DNA of 64,000 nucleotides, taken from the NCBI RefSeq assembly GCF_015732185.1, contig NZ_WIQM01000016.1:310001-374000 (forward strand). The letters are read 5' to 3'. Positions within the stretch are counted from its first letter, which is position 1, and each line of letters starts with the position of its first letter. Of this stretch, positions 42,892 through 52,411 are shown in pieces. Both the position numbers and the translations under genes were made by a program. Origin of the DNA: Pectinatus haikarae. Its GTDB lineage: Bacteria > Bacillota > Negativicutes > Selenomonadales > Selenomonadaceae. The notes beneath the pieces are model-generated. The model did no database searches and had not been told where the DNA came from. It worked only from the letters and a program-made list of their open reading frames with translations.

Positions 42892-43677
42892 ATGGCATTT
42901 ATTGAAATTCACAATTTGGAAAAAAGCTTCAAGACAGACAATAAATCCTTTAGAGTCTTAAATAATATTAACCTGAGCATAGATAAAGGCGATATTTTTG
43001 GAATTGCCGGATTCAGCGGTGCTGGCAAATCGACCTTAATAAGATGCCTCAACAGACTTGAAGAGCCAGACAGCGGCACTGTAATCATAAACGGCAGGGA
43101 AATAACGTCACTTTCCTCAAGTCAGCTGAAAAAAGAACGGCGCAGCATTGGAATGATATTCCAGGCATTTAATCTGTTTGACAGCAAAACTGTAGCAGAA
43201 AATATTGCATATCCGCTGCATATAGAAAAATTTAAAAGTTCGACCATCAATGCGCGTGTCAGCGAGCTTTTACAGCTGGTAAATCTGGAGCATCGCTCCA
43301 ATGCTTATCCCGGAGCCCTTTCGGGAGGAGAAAAGCAGAGAGTGGGCATTGCCCGGGCAATCGCCAATGAACCAAAAGTATTGTTAAGCGATGAGGCGAC
43401 CAGCTCACTTGATCCACAGACTACTTTTTCCATATTGGAACTATTGCAGAAAATAAATAAAAAACTGGATCTGACAATTATTCTTATAACCCATGAGCTG
43501 TCGGTAATTCAATATATATGCAACAGAATGGCTATTCTTGAAGCGGGAAAAATTGCAGAATACGGTGATACTAAAAACGTCTTTAGTGCCCCTTCAAGTG
43601 AAACACTGCAAATGTTTATGAAAGTTCATCATCAATTTCAGCAGCAGTCATTATTTGTGGAGGGAGCGGGAATATGA
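42892..43677 (+). CDS. metN: Methionine-type ABC transporter ATP-binding protein, short form
   Basis: A 261-residue MetN-like ATPase. It has Walker A GFSGAGKST, which is the form typical of MetN, Q-loop IFQAFNLFDS, signature LSGGEKQRV and switch ITHELSVIQY. The Walker B is VLLSDEATSSLD. It ends soon after the nucleotide-binding domain and so lacks the C-terminal methionine-sensing NIL domain of full-length MetN (about 340 residues). Transport may not be subject to trans-inhibition by internal methionine. It overlaps metI by four bases. Confidence 0.85.
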   Translation: MAFIEIHNLEKSFKTDNKSFRVLNNINLSIDKGDIFGIAGFSGAGKSTLIRCLNRLEEPDSGTVIINGREITSLSSSQLKKERRSIGMIFQAFNLFDSKTVAENIAYPLHIEKFKSSTINARVSELLQLVNLEHRSNAYPGALSGGEKQRVGIARAIANEPKVLLSDEATSSLDPQTTFSILELLQKINKKLDLTIILITHELSVIQYICNRMAILEAGKIAEYGDTKNVFSAPSSETLQMFMKVHHQFQQQSLFVEGAGI

Positions 43678-44384
43678 GTCTGCGAACGCATTCACTGTAT
43701 GAAGTATTGGTAAGTGCATTCGGACCGGATGTCTGGAAAATGATTATACCGGCCATCGGTGACACCTTATATATGGTGTTCTGGGCAGCTGTATTTACTT
43801 TGATAATAGGAATTTGTCTGGGATTTATTTTGACAATAACGGCTGATGACGGACTGCTGCCGCTGCCTCTGCCGCATCGCGTGCTTGGTGCTGTTATAAA
43901 CGGATTGCGGTCTCTGCCGGAAATAATCATGATCATATTGATGCTGCCTATAGCCAGAGTGATCGTTGGTAAATCCTATGGTACAAATGCCTGCATAATA
44001 GCATTAGTTGCAAGCTGTGTCCCAATGTATGCGCGATTGGTGCAGGGAGCACTTGCGGAACTTTCCAAGGGAAAGATAGAAGCAGCCAAGGCGATGGGCA
44101 GCGGTATATGGAGAATAATCTTCAGCGTGATGCTGCCGGAATCAGTTCCCACACTGATACATTCCTTCACTGTGGCGCTGGTGGCAATAATTTCAATGAC
44201 AGCACTGGCAGGAAGCTTTGGTGCCGGTGGACTAGGCGATATTGCCGTACGATACGGATTCAACAGATTTCAGCATGATGTGCTGATCGCCACAGTGACT
44301 GCTCTTGTGCTCATAGTTCAGGCGGTTCAATTCATAGGGGATTTATTGGCTCATATGATATTGAGAAAAAGACATATGCTTTAA
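43674..44384 (+). CDS. metI: Methionine-type ABC transporter permease
   Basis: A 236-residue MetI-like permease with five or so hydrophobic segments, NGLRSLPEIIMIILMLPIAR (family block) and the EAA loop IEAAKAMGSGIWRIIFSVMLPE (IEAAKAMGSGIW, RIIFSVMLPE). The ATG overlaps metN (ATGA). The stop codon lies in a tandem 15-base repeat. Confidence 0.88.
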   Translation: MSLRTHSLYEVLVSAFGPDVWKMIIPAIGDTLYMVFWAAVFTLIIGICLGFILTITADDGLLPLPLPHRVLGAVINGLRSLPEIIMIILMLPIARVIVGKSYGTNACIIALVASCVPMYARLVQGALAELSKGKIEAAKAMGSGIWRIIFSVMLPESVPTLIHSFTVALVAIISMTALAGSFGAGGLGDIAVRYGFNRFQHDVLIATVTALVLIVQAVQFIGDLLAHMILRKRHML

Positions 44385-44397
44385 AGACATATGCTTT
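44368..44397 (+). repeat. Tandem 15-base direct repeat at the end of metI
   Basis: AAAGACATATGCTTT occurs twice in a row (44368-44382 and 44383-44397), the first copy holding the last codons of metI. Probably a simple slippage duplication. Confidence 0.8.
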
Positions 44398-44412
44398 AAT
44401 GGGGGAATATGA

Positions 44413-45231
44413 ATGAAAAAAATTATTGCAGCCTTATTGTCGGGCATGTTTATTATACTAACCGCAGGCTGTTCAAATTCCAATGCCACACAGACATCCG
44501 GACAAACAGATGGAAAAAAACTGACCATACTGGCCGATCTCGTACCGCACAGTGAGCTGCTTGAGTTTGTTAAACCAAAGTTAGCGCAGAAAGGTATTGA
44601 TTTGGAAATAATTTCGGCAGCATCGGACGGGACCTGGAATTCTCGAGTAGAAAGCGGTGAAGTCGACGCCAATTTCAATCAGCATTATCCGTATTTAAAG
44701 GAATGGAATGAAAAAAACAACGGGCACGTGGTAAATGCCGGAAATATCCATGTAGAACCGATAGCAGCATACTCGGTAAAATATAAACAGCTGAGTGAAA
44801 TACCCGATAATGCATCAATCGTTATCCCCAACGACGCCACCAACGAATATCGGGCACTTAAAATATTGGAACAGGCCGGCTTCATTAAGCTCCGACCTGA
44901 TCTTGACTCACTCCGGGCCAGCCTTACCGATGTATCGCAGTATGTAAAACCCGTTTCGATAAAAGAAATTGATTCGGCGCAGATAATAAACATGTCGGAA
45001 GATTTTGACATTTATATAACAAATACCAATAAAATTTTAGAGGCAGGCATAGATCCGACAACTAATTTATTCCGTGAGGACGGCAATTCACCCTATGCCA
45101 ATATCATCGCAGTAAAATCAGGACGGGAAAACGATTCGGCTATACAGGAACTTGTAAAAGAGCTGCGTTCAGACGATACAAAAAATTTTATAAAGGAAAA
45201 ATATAAGGGTGCAGTTATTCCAGCAGCATGA
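44413..45231 (+). CDS. metQ: Methionine-type ABC transporter binding lipoprotein
   Basis: A 272-residue NlpA/MetQ family lipoprotein (lipobox LTAGC, Cys20). It has LTILADLVPHSELLEFVKPK (LTILADLVPHS and ELLEFVKPK), FNQHYPYLKEWN and VIPNDATNEYRALKILEQAG (VIPNDATNEYRA, LKILEQAG), all family hallmarks. It completes metNIQ. The importer may take up methionine, or related thioethers for the enzymes encoded next to it. It is 21 bases upstream of D3, in the same transcript. Confidence 0.88.
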   Translation: MKKIIAALLSGMFIILTAGCSNSNATQTSGQTDGKKLTILADLVPHSELLEFVKPKLAQKGIDLEIISAASDGTWNSRVESGEVDANFNQHYPYLKEWNEKNNGHVVNAGNIHVEPIAAYSVKYKQLSEIPDNASIVIPNDATNEYRALKILEQAGFIKLRPDLDSLRASLTDVSQYVKPVSIKEIDSAQIINMSEDFDIYITNTNKILEAGIDPTTNLFREDGNSPYANIIAVKSGRENDSAIQELVKELRSDDTKNFIKEKYKGAVIPAA

Positions 45232-45252
45232 CAGTAAAAGGAGGTTCGGCAA

Positions 45253-46767
45253 ATGCAAAAAAAAATTAATCTTGATATTTCGGAAGTGCAGCCGCGCGAA
45301 CAACGGCTCGGAACGATCATTGCCTGGGACGGCGACATTGAAGAGCTGCACCGTCAATCCAATTTTGCGGGCAGAGCAGCAGGCTGCGGCAGCGGCAAGG
45401 GCTGCCGTTTATGTGAATTACAGGGTCCATTTTCGCAGGGATCGGTTTGCAGTGAACAGATGGTTGAATGTCAGGCCGGCAATGTCCGTGACGCCGTTTT
45501 AATACAGCATGCCCCTATCGGCTGCGGTGCCGGACAGGTGCCGTATAATTCCATCTACCGCAACGGCCTTGCGATGCGCGGCCATAAAGTAGAAAATATA
45601 CGAATAATAAACACCAATCTTGGCGAAGACGATGTAGTATTCGGTGCCGCTGACAAATTACGCAGCGCCATTGATTCCGCATGGACGCGCTATGAACCCA
45701 AAGCCATATTCATCGCTACATCATGCGCGACCGGTATTATCGGTGAAGATGTCGAAAGCATTGCCCGGGAAAAGCAGGAGGAAATCGGTGTGCCGATCAT
45801 ACCAATGGCCTGCGAGGGATTTCGCTCAAAACACTGGAGTACAGGTTTTGACGCCACACAGCATGGCATTCTGCGGCAGCTCGTCCGCAAAAACCCTAAA
45901 AAGCAGGAAGACTTGGTCAACGTAATAAATTTATGGGGTTCCGACGTGTTTACGCCGATGCTGGCAAATTTGAATCTAAGAGTCAACTATGTTATCGATC
46001 TGGCATCTGTCGAGGATCTGGCGAAAATGTCGGAGGCTGCAGCAACTGTAGGATTTTGCTATACCCTATCCTCCTATCTGGCCGCTGCGCTGGAACAGCA
46101 TTTTGGTGTACCGGAAGTCAAGGCACCGATGCCCTATGGCTTTGCCGGTACAGACGCCTGGCTGCGTGAACTGGCACGCGTGACCCACAGGGAAGAATTG
46201 GCCGAAAAATATATTGAAAATGAGCATAAAAGAGTCCTTCCCCGCATTGCGGAGCTGAAAGAAAAACTAAAAGGTATAAAAGGCTATGTAGCGACAGGCT
46301 CCGCATATTCTCACGGCCTGATACAGGTACTGCGTGAATTGGATGTCGAGGTAAACGGCTCTCTGGTTTTCCACCACGACCCTGTTTATGACAGCGGTGA
46401 TGAGAAAGAAGATTCCCTGGGCCATCTGCTGAAAAATTATGGAAATGTCGAAAATTTTCATGTCAGCAACCGCCAGCAATATCAATTATATGCTTTTTTG
46501 CAAAAAGTACATCCCGATTTTATGCTCATCAGACATAACGGTCTGGCTCCTCTTGCCTCAAGGCTTGGCATTCCGGCGGCTCCTCTGGGGGACGAACATA
46601 TTGCTATAGGCTATCAGGGAATAATCAATCTGGGGGAAACTATTCTGGATATACTGGCCCGCAAAAAATTTCATAACAGTATCAAGGCTCATGTTAAGCT
46701 TCCGTATACAGATTGGTGGATAAAACAAAAAGATCCGTATATTCTGGCACGACAAAACAAAATATGA
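45253..46767 (+). CDS. NifD-like nitrogenase component 1 protein (D3)
   Basis: A 504-residue alpha-type subunit. P-cluster ligands are C66 (FSQGSVC), C91 (HAPIGCGAG) and C158 (TSCATGIIGED); a Cys for the cofactor is present in VGFCYTLSSYL. Additional cysteines precede these (C45, C51, C54). At the cofactor His region it reads GDEHIAIGYQG, with a His a few residues before the NifD position, which D1 and D2 lack. AAAAGGAGGTTC precedes the ATG. With K3 it forms one catalytic or scaffold pair next to metNIQ and metY. Confidence 0.86.
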   Translation: MQKKINLDISEVQPREQRLGTIIAWDGDIEELHRQSNFAGRAAGCGSGKGCRLCELQGPFSQGSVCSEQMVECQAGNVRDAVLIQHAPIGCGAGQVPYNSIYRNGLAMRGHKVENIRIINTNLGEDDVVFGAADKLRSAIDSAWTRYEPKAIFIATSCATGIIGEDVESIAREKQEEIGVPIIPMACEGFRSKHWSTGFDATQHGILRQLVRKNPKKQEDLVNVINLWGSDVFTPMLANLNLRVNYVIDLASVEDLAKMSEAAATVGFCYTLSSYLAAALEQHFGVPEVKAPMPYGFAGTDAWLRELARVTHREELAEKYIENEHKRVLPRIAELKEKLKGIKGYVATGSAYSHGLIQVLRELDVEVNGSLVFHHDPVYDSGDEKEDSLGHLLKNYGNVENFHVSNRQQYQLYAFLQKVHPDFMLIRHNGLAPLASRLGIPAAPLGDEHIAIGYQGIINLGETILDILARKKFHNSIKAHVKLPYTDWWIKQKDPYILARQNKI

Positions 46768-46791
46768 TTTCCACAATAGAGAGGTTTAAAT

Positions 46792-48150
46792 ATGGATATA
46801 TGCAAAAATAAAAAAAACAATTCCATCAATCAGGTCCGTTACGGCTGCGCTCTGGGCGCCTTTCATTCCGTTTCGGCTATCCCCGGGGCCATGCCGATCG
46901 CTCACTGCGGTCCCGGTTGTGTTGACAAGCAGTACATGAGCCTCGGCTTTTACAACGGCTTTCAGGGCGGCGGCTATTCCGGCGGTGCAGTCATTCCCAG
47001 CACCAATCTGCAGGAAAATGATGTTGTTTTCGGCGGAGCCAAACGCCTGCAGGAATTGATCGAAGCCAGTCTCAAAATCCTCAAAGCTGATCTGTTCGTT
47101 GTATTAAACGGCTGTATTGGTGAGCTGGTCGGTGATGATGTGGGTGCCGTAGTCGACCAATTTCAAAAGCAAGGCATTCCTATCGTAAACGCAGAAACAG
47201 GAGGCTTCAAGGGCAATAATTTTATTGGTCATGAAATAGTAGTGAAGGCAATAATCGAGCAGTTCGTTGATAAATACACGGCGGCGCATTCCCAAAAGCA
47301 AAAAGGTCTTATAAACGTGTGGTCAGAACTTCCCTTCCAAAATACTTTTTGGCGGGGAGATCTTGCCGAATTAAAAAGAATTCTTCAGGGAGCAGGCTTC
47401 CGTGTAAACATTCTTTTCGGCAACAATTCTGAAGGCGTAGAAGAATGGAAAAACATACCAAAAGCCCAGTTTAATTTGGTAATTTCTCCATGGCTGGGCC
47501 TTTCTACCGCAAAATATCTGGAGGAAAAATATGATCAGCCATACCTGCATATTCCCGTTTTACCCATAGGTGCCGATCAGACTGCCGAATTTCTCCGAAA
47601 AGTAGTAAATTTTGCAGATCATAATAAACAAAAAGCGGAAGAATTCATTGCTGCTGAAGAAAAGGAATACTACTACTATCTGGAACATTTTACAGACTTT
47701 TATGCGGAATACTGGTGGGGGCTGCCTTCTTCCTATGCGGTTATCGGTGACAGTGCCTATAATCTGGCTATAAATAAATTTCTGGTAAAACAGCTGGGAC
47801 TGATTCCGGCAAAGCAAATTATTACAGATAATCCGCCTGAACGATACCGCCCGGCTATCAGTGCGGAGTATCAAAAACTGGATACCGATGTTTCTGCAGA
47901 GGTAGTTTTTCTGGAAGATGGCTATGAAATCAACGCGTTATTGGAAAATGTAAACTACGGCCACCGTCCGCCTATAATATTCGGCACTACATGGGAACGT
48001 GATACAACAAAAAAACTGGGCGGCAGCATAGTAGAAGTGGGATTTCCTGCATCCTATGAAGTTGTTCTGAATAAAAAATATGTTGGTTACCGAGGTGCTC
48101 TCAGCCTTTTAGAAAAAATATTCACTACTGTTATAAGCAAATCGGCATAA
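46792..48150 (+). CDS. NifK-like nitrogenase component 1 protein (K3)
   Basis: A 452-residue beta-type subunit with all three P-cluster cysteines (VRYGCALG, CGPGCVDK, LNGCIGELVGDD). It has VFGGAKRLQELIEASLKIL (VFGGAKRLQE, LIEASLKIL) and SELPFQNTFWRGD. The N-terminal residues are Lys/Asn-rich. AGAGAGGTTT precedes the ATG at 24 bases after D3. It is a normal-looking partner for D3. Confidence 0.86.
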   Translation: MDICKNKKNNSINQVRYGCALGAFHSVSAIPGAMPIAHCGPGCVDKQYMSLGFYNGFQGGGYSGGAVIPSTNLQENDVVFGGAKRLQELIEASLKILKADLFVVLNGCIGELVGDDVGAVVDQFQKQGIPIVNAETGGFKGNNFIGHEIVVKAIIEQFVDKYTAAHSQKQKGLINVWSELPFQNTFWRGDLAELKRILQGAGFRVNILFGNNSEGVEEWKNIPKAQFNLVISPWLGLSTAKYLEEKYDQPYLHIPVLPIGADQTAEFLRKVVNFADHNKQKAEEFIAAEEKEYYYYLEHFTDFYAEYWWGLPSSYAVIGDSAYNLAINKFLVKQLGLIPAKQIITDNPPERYRPAISAEYQKLDTDVSAEVVFLEDGYEINALLENVNYGHRPPIIFGTTWERDTTKKLGGSIVEVGFPASYEVVLNKKYVGYRGALSLLEKIFTTVISKSA

Positions 48151-48169
48151 ATGCGGGGGAGAGCTTGAC

Positions 48170-49642
48170 ATGAAAAAAATAAATCTTAATATGCCGGAAG
48201 TTGAAGTCAGGGAAAATCGTCTTGGCTCCATAACGGGCTTTCAGGGAAATGCGGAAGAACTGGTAAAATGCTCCGGCAGCGGTAAGTTATGCGATCAAAA
48301 ACGGTCATTCAGCCAATGCTTAGACTGCTCTATAAGCAAGGCGGCATGTATGGTGACATTGATACAGGATGCCGCGGTCATCTGCCACGGTCCTGTCGGC
48401 TGCGCTTCCTGTCTGCATGAATTTGCCTTCACCTACCGAGTAAATGCGCCATTGCGCAATGTGGCCCGCCCCACTCAGCGAAGGATATTTTCTACAAATA
48501 TAGGTGAAGAAGAAACAGTATACGGGGGCGGCGACAAGCTGGCCGAATCAATCAGAAGTGTATATAAAAGAACACAGGCAAAGGCAATTTTTGTCCTGTC
48601 TACCTGTGCCGCAGCCATCATAGGCGATGATATAGAAAGTGTGACTGATGAGGCAGAAAAAGAACTCGGTATCCCAATTATAGCTATTTTTTGTGAGGGT
48701 TTCCGTTCAAAAGTATGGACCAGCGGTTTCGATGCCGGCTATCACGGCATAGCGCGCAAATTAATAAAACCGGCGGAGGTGCACAGAAAAGATATCATCA
48801 ATGTCATCAATTTCTGGGGAAGCGATGTATTTACACAATGGTTTGCCGCTTTTGGCGCAAAACCAAACTATATAACACCCTATTCGACGATAGACAGCCT
48901 TTCCCATTCCTCCGAAGCAGCTGTCACCATCCAAGCCTGCCCCACACTGGGTTCTTATCTCGGCGCAGCATTGGAACAGGAATTTGGTGTTCCTGAACTT
49001 AAAACACCACCTCCTTATGGCGTAGCACAAACTGACAGATGGTTCCGTGAACTGGGAAGGATCCTAGGAAAGGAAGAAATTGCCGAGCAGCTTATAGTGC
49101 AAAAAAAAGCAGAATATCTGCCGCAGCTGGAAAAAATAAGAGAAAAATTAAAAGGCAAGCTTGCTTATGTTACCGCCGGTGCGGCACACGGCCATGCTTT
49201 GCTTTCTGTATTGAGAGAATTAGGGTTGAGAGCTGTGGGGGCGGCAATATTTCATCACGATCCCGTCTATGACAGCAATACTGATGAAGCTGATGCCCTG
49301 GCGCAGACTGTGCGCGATTATGGCAACATTCCAAACTACAATGTCTGTGATAAACAGGAATTTGAGCTTGTGAATATGCTGCATCATTTAAAACCGGATG
49401 TATTGCTGGCCAGACACGGCGGTATGACACTCTGGGGCGCAAAGTTCGGCATACCGTCGCTGCTTATAGGTGATGAGCATTTCAGTATGGGTTATGAAGG
49501 GCTTATCAGATACGGGAACCGACTCATAGAGGTTATCGAAAATGATGAATTTGTAAAGAATCTCGAAAAACATACGATCAATCCTTATACAAGCTGGTGG
49601 CTGGAACAAAAACCATATACATTTTTAAAGGGAGAGGGATAA
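48170..49642 (+). CDS. NifD-like nitrogenase component 1 protein (D4)
   Basis: A 490-residue alpha-type subunit related to D3 more than to D1/D2. P-cluster ligands are C53 (FSQCLDC), C78 (HGPVGCASC) and C146 (STCAAAIIGDD). The cofactor cysteine is in IQACPTLGSYL. The cofactor His region reads GDEHFSMGYEG. It has additional cysteines around the second ligand (ICHGPVGCASC). GGGGAGAGC precedes the ATG. With K4 it forms the last pair in the cluster, directly before metY. Confidence 0.86.
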   Translation: MKKINLNMPEVEVRENRLGSITGFQGNAEELVKCSGSGKLCDQKRSFSQCLDCSISKAACMVTLIQDAAVICHGPVGCASCLHEFAFTYRVNAPLRNVARPTQRRIFSTNIGEEETVYGGGDKLAESIRSVYKRTQAKAIFVLSTCAAAIIGDDIESVTDEAEKELGIPIIAIFCEGFRSKVWTSGFDAGYHGIARKLIKPAEVHRKDIINVINFWGSDVFTQWFAAFGAKPNYITPYSTIDSLSHSSEAAVTIQACPTLGSYLGAALEQEFGVPELKTPPPYGVAQTDRWFRELGRILGKEEIAEQLIVQKKAEYLPQLEKIREKLKGKLAYVTAGAAHGHALLSVLRELGLRAVGAAIFHHDPVYDSNTDEADALAQTVRDYGNIPNYNVCDKQEFELVNMLHHLKPDVLLARHGGMTLWGAKFGIPSLLIGDEHFSMGYEGLIRYGNRLIEVIENDEFVKNLEKHTINPYTSWWLEQKPYTFLKGEG

Positions 49643-49645
49643 TGG

Positions 49646-50986
49646 ATGGCAGGCAAGATGATTGAACAAGAGCGCTATACCTGTGCTATAGGCGCACTGC
49701 AAAGTGTCGTTGCAATACCTAAAGCGCTGCCGATACTGCATTCCGGTCCCGGCTGCGGTATGATGGTCAGAGGTTTCTTTGAACGTTCTACGGGATATGC
49801 CGGAGGAAGCACCTCTCCGTGTACTAATTTCAGTGAAAGCGAAGTTGTTTTCGGCGGAATTGAGAAGCTCCGCAAAATAATCGCCAACTCTTATAAGATA
49901 CTGAACAGTGATCTGCAGGTTATTTTGACCGGCTGCACGGCTGGCATCGTAGGTGATGATATAGACAGCCTTGCCGATGAATTCCGTGAAGCGGGCCGGC
50001 CAATAGTTACAGTGGAAACAGCAGGTTTCAAAAGCAATAATTTTGTGGCGCACAGCGATGTGGTAAAGGCAATAATCGATCAGTATACAAATATATTCAT
50101 TAACGACAATCCTGTGAGAAGCGAAAAGAAGACAATCAACCTATTTGCCTCAATACCCTATCAGGATCAATTTTGGAAAGGCAATCTCAGGACTTACAAA
50201 TATCTTCTGGAACAGCTGGGATTCAAAGTACATGTCTTATTCGGACCTGAATCAGACGGCGTTGCGGAATGGCAACAGATACCGCGGGCAAATTTTAATG
50301 TGCTTATCTCACCCTGGTACGGACAAAGCATTGTTGAACACCTCGAAAATATATATGAACAGCCATTCTTCAAATTTCCCCATATACCGATAGGAGCAAA
50401 TGAAACAGAAAAATTTCTGCACGGTGTCCTGAAATTTGCGGAAGGACTGAATGTTCGGCTGGACTATCCTAAAGCAGAAAATTTTATAAAACGCGCGAGC
50501 GCGGCATATTACGAAGAGCTTGATAATTTGGCAACATTTTTGCTGGAATTCCGTTATGGACTGCCGAGTTATGTTCATATTATCCATGACGCAGGATATG
50601 TCACCGGTCTGGCAAAATTCTTGCTGCACGAAACGGGCATCGTTCCTAAAGAACAATTCATAGTCGACAATACCCCGGAAAAATTTCAACAAAGCATACG
50701 CGAAGATCTGCAAAGCATATCGGCAAAAAAAATTGTTCCTCTGACTTTTGAACCGGATGCGGGGAAAGTCCAGGATATTGTCAGAAATATTGTGCATGAA
50801 GGCAGAGGGCTTCTTATCGGCAGCGGCTGGGATAAGGAATTGTCCCGGGAAAAAGGATTTGATTTTATATCCGCCTCCGTACCGTCACCTTATCGGCTGG
50901 TTTTAAGTACGGGGTACGCAGGTTTTCACGGCGGCCTCAGAGTAATGGAAGACATATTCAATACCGTCCTGGCAAGTTACAGATAA
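49646..50986 (+). CDS. NifK-like nitrogenase component 1 protein (K4)
   Basis: A 446-residue beta-type subunit with the three P-cluster cysteines (ERYTCAIG, HSGPGCGMM, LTGCTAGIVGDD). It contains FGGIEKLRKIIANSYKIL (FGGIEKLRK, IIANSYKIL) and SIPYQDQFWKGN. It begins three bases after D4 with GGGAGAGGG upstream. It is followed by metY, as expected if the pair releases a thiol for methionine synthesis. Confidence 0.86.
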   Translation: MAGKMIEQERYTCAIGALQSVVAIPKALPILHSGPGCGMMVRGFFERSTGYAGGSTSPCTNFSESEVVFGGIEKLRKIIANSYKILNSDLQVILTGCTAGIVGDDIDSLADEFREAGRPIVTVETAGFKSNNFVAHSDVVKAIIDQYTNIFINDNPVRSEKKTINLFASIPYQDQFWKGNLRTYKYLLEQLGFKVHVLFGPESDGVAEWQQIPRANFNVLISPWYGQSIVEHLENIYEQPFFKFPHIPIGANETEKFLHGVLKFAEGLNVRLDYPKAENFIKRASAAYYEELDNLATFLLEFRYGLPSYVHIIHDAGYVTGLAKFLLHETGIVPKEQFIVDNTPEKFQQSIREDLQSISAKKIVPLTFEPDAGKVQDIVRNIVHEGRGLLIGSGWDKELSREKGFDFISASVPSPYRLVLSTGYAGFHGGLRVMEDIFNTVLASYR

Positions 50987-51022
50987 TGATATAAAGCTCA
51001 TCATTTAAAGGAGATGTTTAAT

Positions 51023-52339
51023 TTGACTGCACCAGATTATGGATTTGAAACAGCACAGATACATGCCGGTTATAATGCAAAGGAACATAATTATGCGGTA
51101 TCACCGCCTATATATCAGTCGGCAGCCTATGATTTTGCCAGTGTACAGGATGCACGAAATCTATTTCAATTCAAAGAGGCCAGATGTGTTTATTCACGTG
51201 TCGGCAATTATACAGGAACGGTGCTCGAAGAACGGATAAAAATTCTTGACGGAGCTTCAGGAGCTCTCGCTGTCGGTTCCGGCATGGCGGCAATCGCTTA
51301 TACATTGCTCAGTCTTACTGAAGAAGGCGGAAGCATTCTTACGACACCTTATCTTTACGGAGGAACGGCAGACAGTTTTAAAAAAATATTTCCGAGATTT
51401 CATGTCAATATAAATATAGCAAAAAATATCGAATCCCCGGAAAAACTGGCACAGGAAATAACGCCTGACACCAAAGCAATATATATTGAAAGCATCAGCA
51501 ACCCCAACGGTGTTCTTCTGGATATTGAGGCTTTGGCAAAAATCGCACACGACAATAAAATACCGCTGGTAGTCGATAATACAGTTGCCACGCCATATCT
51601 GCTCAATCCTCTTAAACATGGAGCCGATATCGTAGTCTACTCGGCAACCAAGGCACTGAGCGGGCATGGAAATGTTATTGCAGGACTTATCCTGGAAAGC
51701 GGCACCTTTGACTGGAACAGTGGTAAATTCCCCTATTTTGCCAAAAAACACTGGACACTGCGTGATGAAAACAATAAGCCGCGCAGTTTTCTGGAAGTTT
51801 TCCCTGATGCGCCGTTTTGCTTTCAGATAAGACGTCATTATCTGGCATATCTCGGAGCGGCACTCTCACCGTTTGATGCCTATCTTGTACTGCTGGGACT
51901 GGAAACATTATCGGTGCGTGTTTCCCGGCAGACAAAAAATGCGGAAAAAATTGCCGCTTTTCTGGCAGAAAACGAACATACCGAATGGGTGCGCTACGCT
52001 TCTCTGCCAAACAGCCCCTACCACAAATTATCTGAAAAATATTTTCCAAAAGGTGTAGGCGGCCTATTGGCTTTTGGCTTCAAGGGCACCCCAAAACAGT
52101 TAGAAATATTCATCGACAGCATCAAATTATTTCATTACCACGTCAATATCGGTGATGTACGCTCTCTGCTGGTAAATTCACCCCAAACGACACACGGTGA
52201 ATTAGAACCGCATGAAAAAGCAGCGGCTGATATTCCCGAAAACCTGATTCGCCTTTCTATCGGTCTTGAAGATCCTGAAGATCTCATAAATGACCTGACA
52301 CAAGCATTTCATACTGCATTTAAAACGGCTGAAAAATAA
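51023..52339 (+). CDS. metY: O-acetylhomoserine sulfhydrylase family enzyme
   Basis: A 438-residue PLP enzyme. The TTG at 51023 sits nine bases after AAAGGAG, while the ATG at 51014 abuts the same site, so TTG is preferred. It begins TAPDYGFETAQIHAGY, has SRVGNYTGTVLEERI and the PLP lysine in YSATKALSGHGN. MetY uses O-acetylhomoserine with sulfide or methanethiol to make homocysteine or methionine. In described methylthio-alkane reductase systems the released methanethiol is used this way, which fits its place after D4-K4. It ends in a strong bidirectional terminator. Confidence 0.88.
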   Translation: MTAPDYGFETAQIHAGYNAKEHNYAVSPPIYQSAAYDFASVQDARNLFQFKEARCVYSRVGNYTGTVLEERIKILDGASGALAVGSGMAAIAYTLLSLTEEGGSILTTPYLYGGTADSFKKIFPRFHVNINIAKNIESPEKLAQEITPDTKAIYIESISNPNGVLLDIEALAKIAHDNKIPLVVDNTVATPYLLNPLKHGADIVVYSATKALSGHGNVIAGLILESGTFDWNSGKFPYFAKKHWTLRDENNKPRSFLEVFPDAPFCFQIRRHYLAYLGAALSPFDAYLVLLGLETLSVRVSRQTKNAEKIAAFLAENEHTEWVRYASLPNSPYHKLSEKYFPKGVGGLLAFGFKGTPKQLEIFIDSIKLFHYHVNIGDVRSLLVNSPQTTHGELEPHEKAAADIPENLIRLSIGLEDPEDLINDLTQAFHTAFKTAEK

Positions 52340-52379
52340 TGGACCGTTCCCAATGAAGAATTGGGAACGGTCCATTATT
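52335..52379. terminator. Bidirectional terminator after metY
   Basis: A 20-base perfect inverted repeat (52335-52354 and 52360-52379) overlapping the metY stop, with TTATTTTTC after it on the plus strand. It lies between convergent genes and marks the right end of the sulfur island. Confidence 0.88.
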
Positions 52380-52411
52380 TTTCAAGATTTATGTCAGTCA
52401 TATATATTTCT

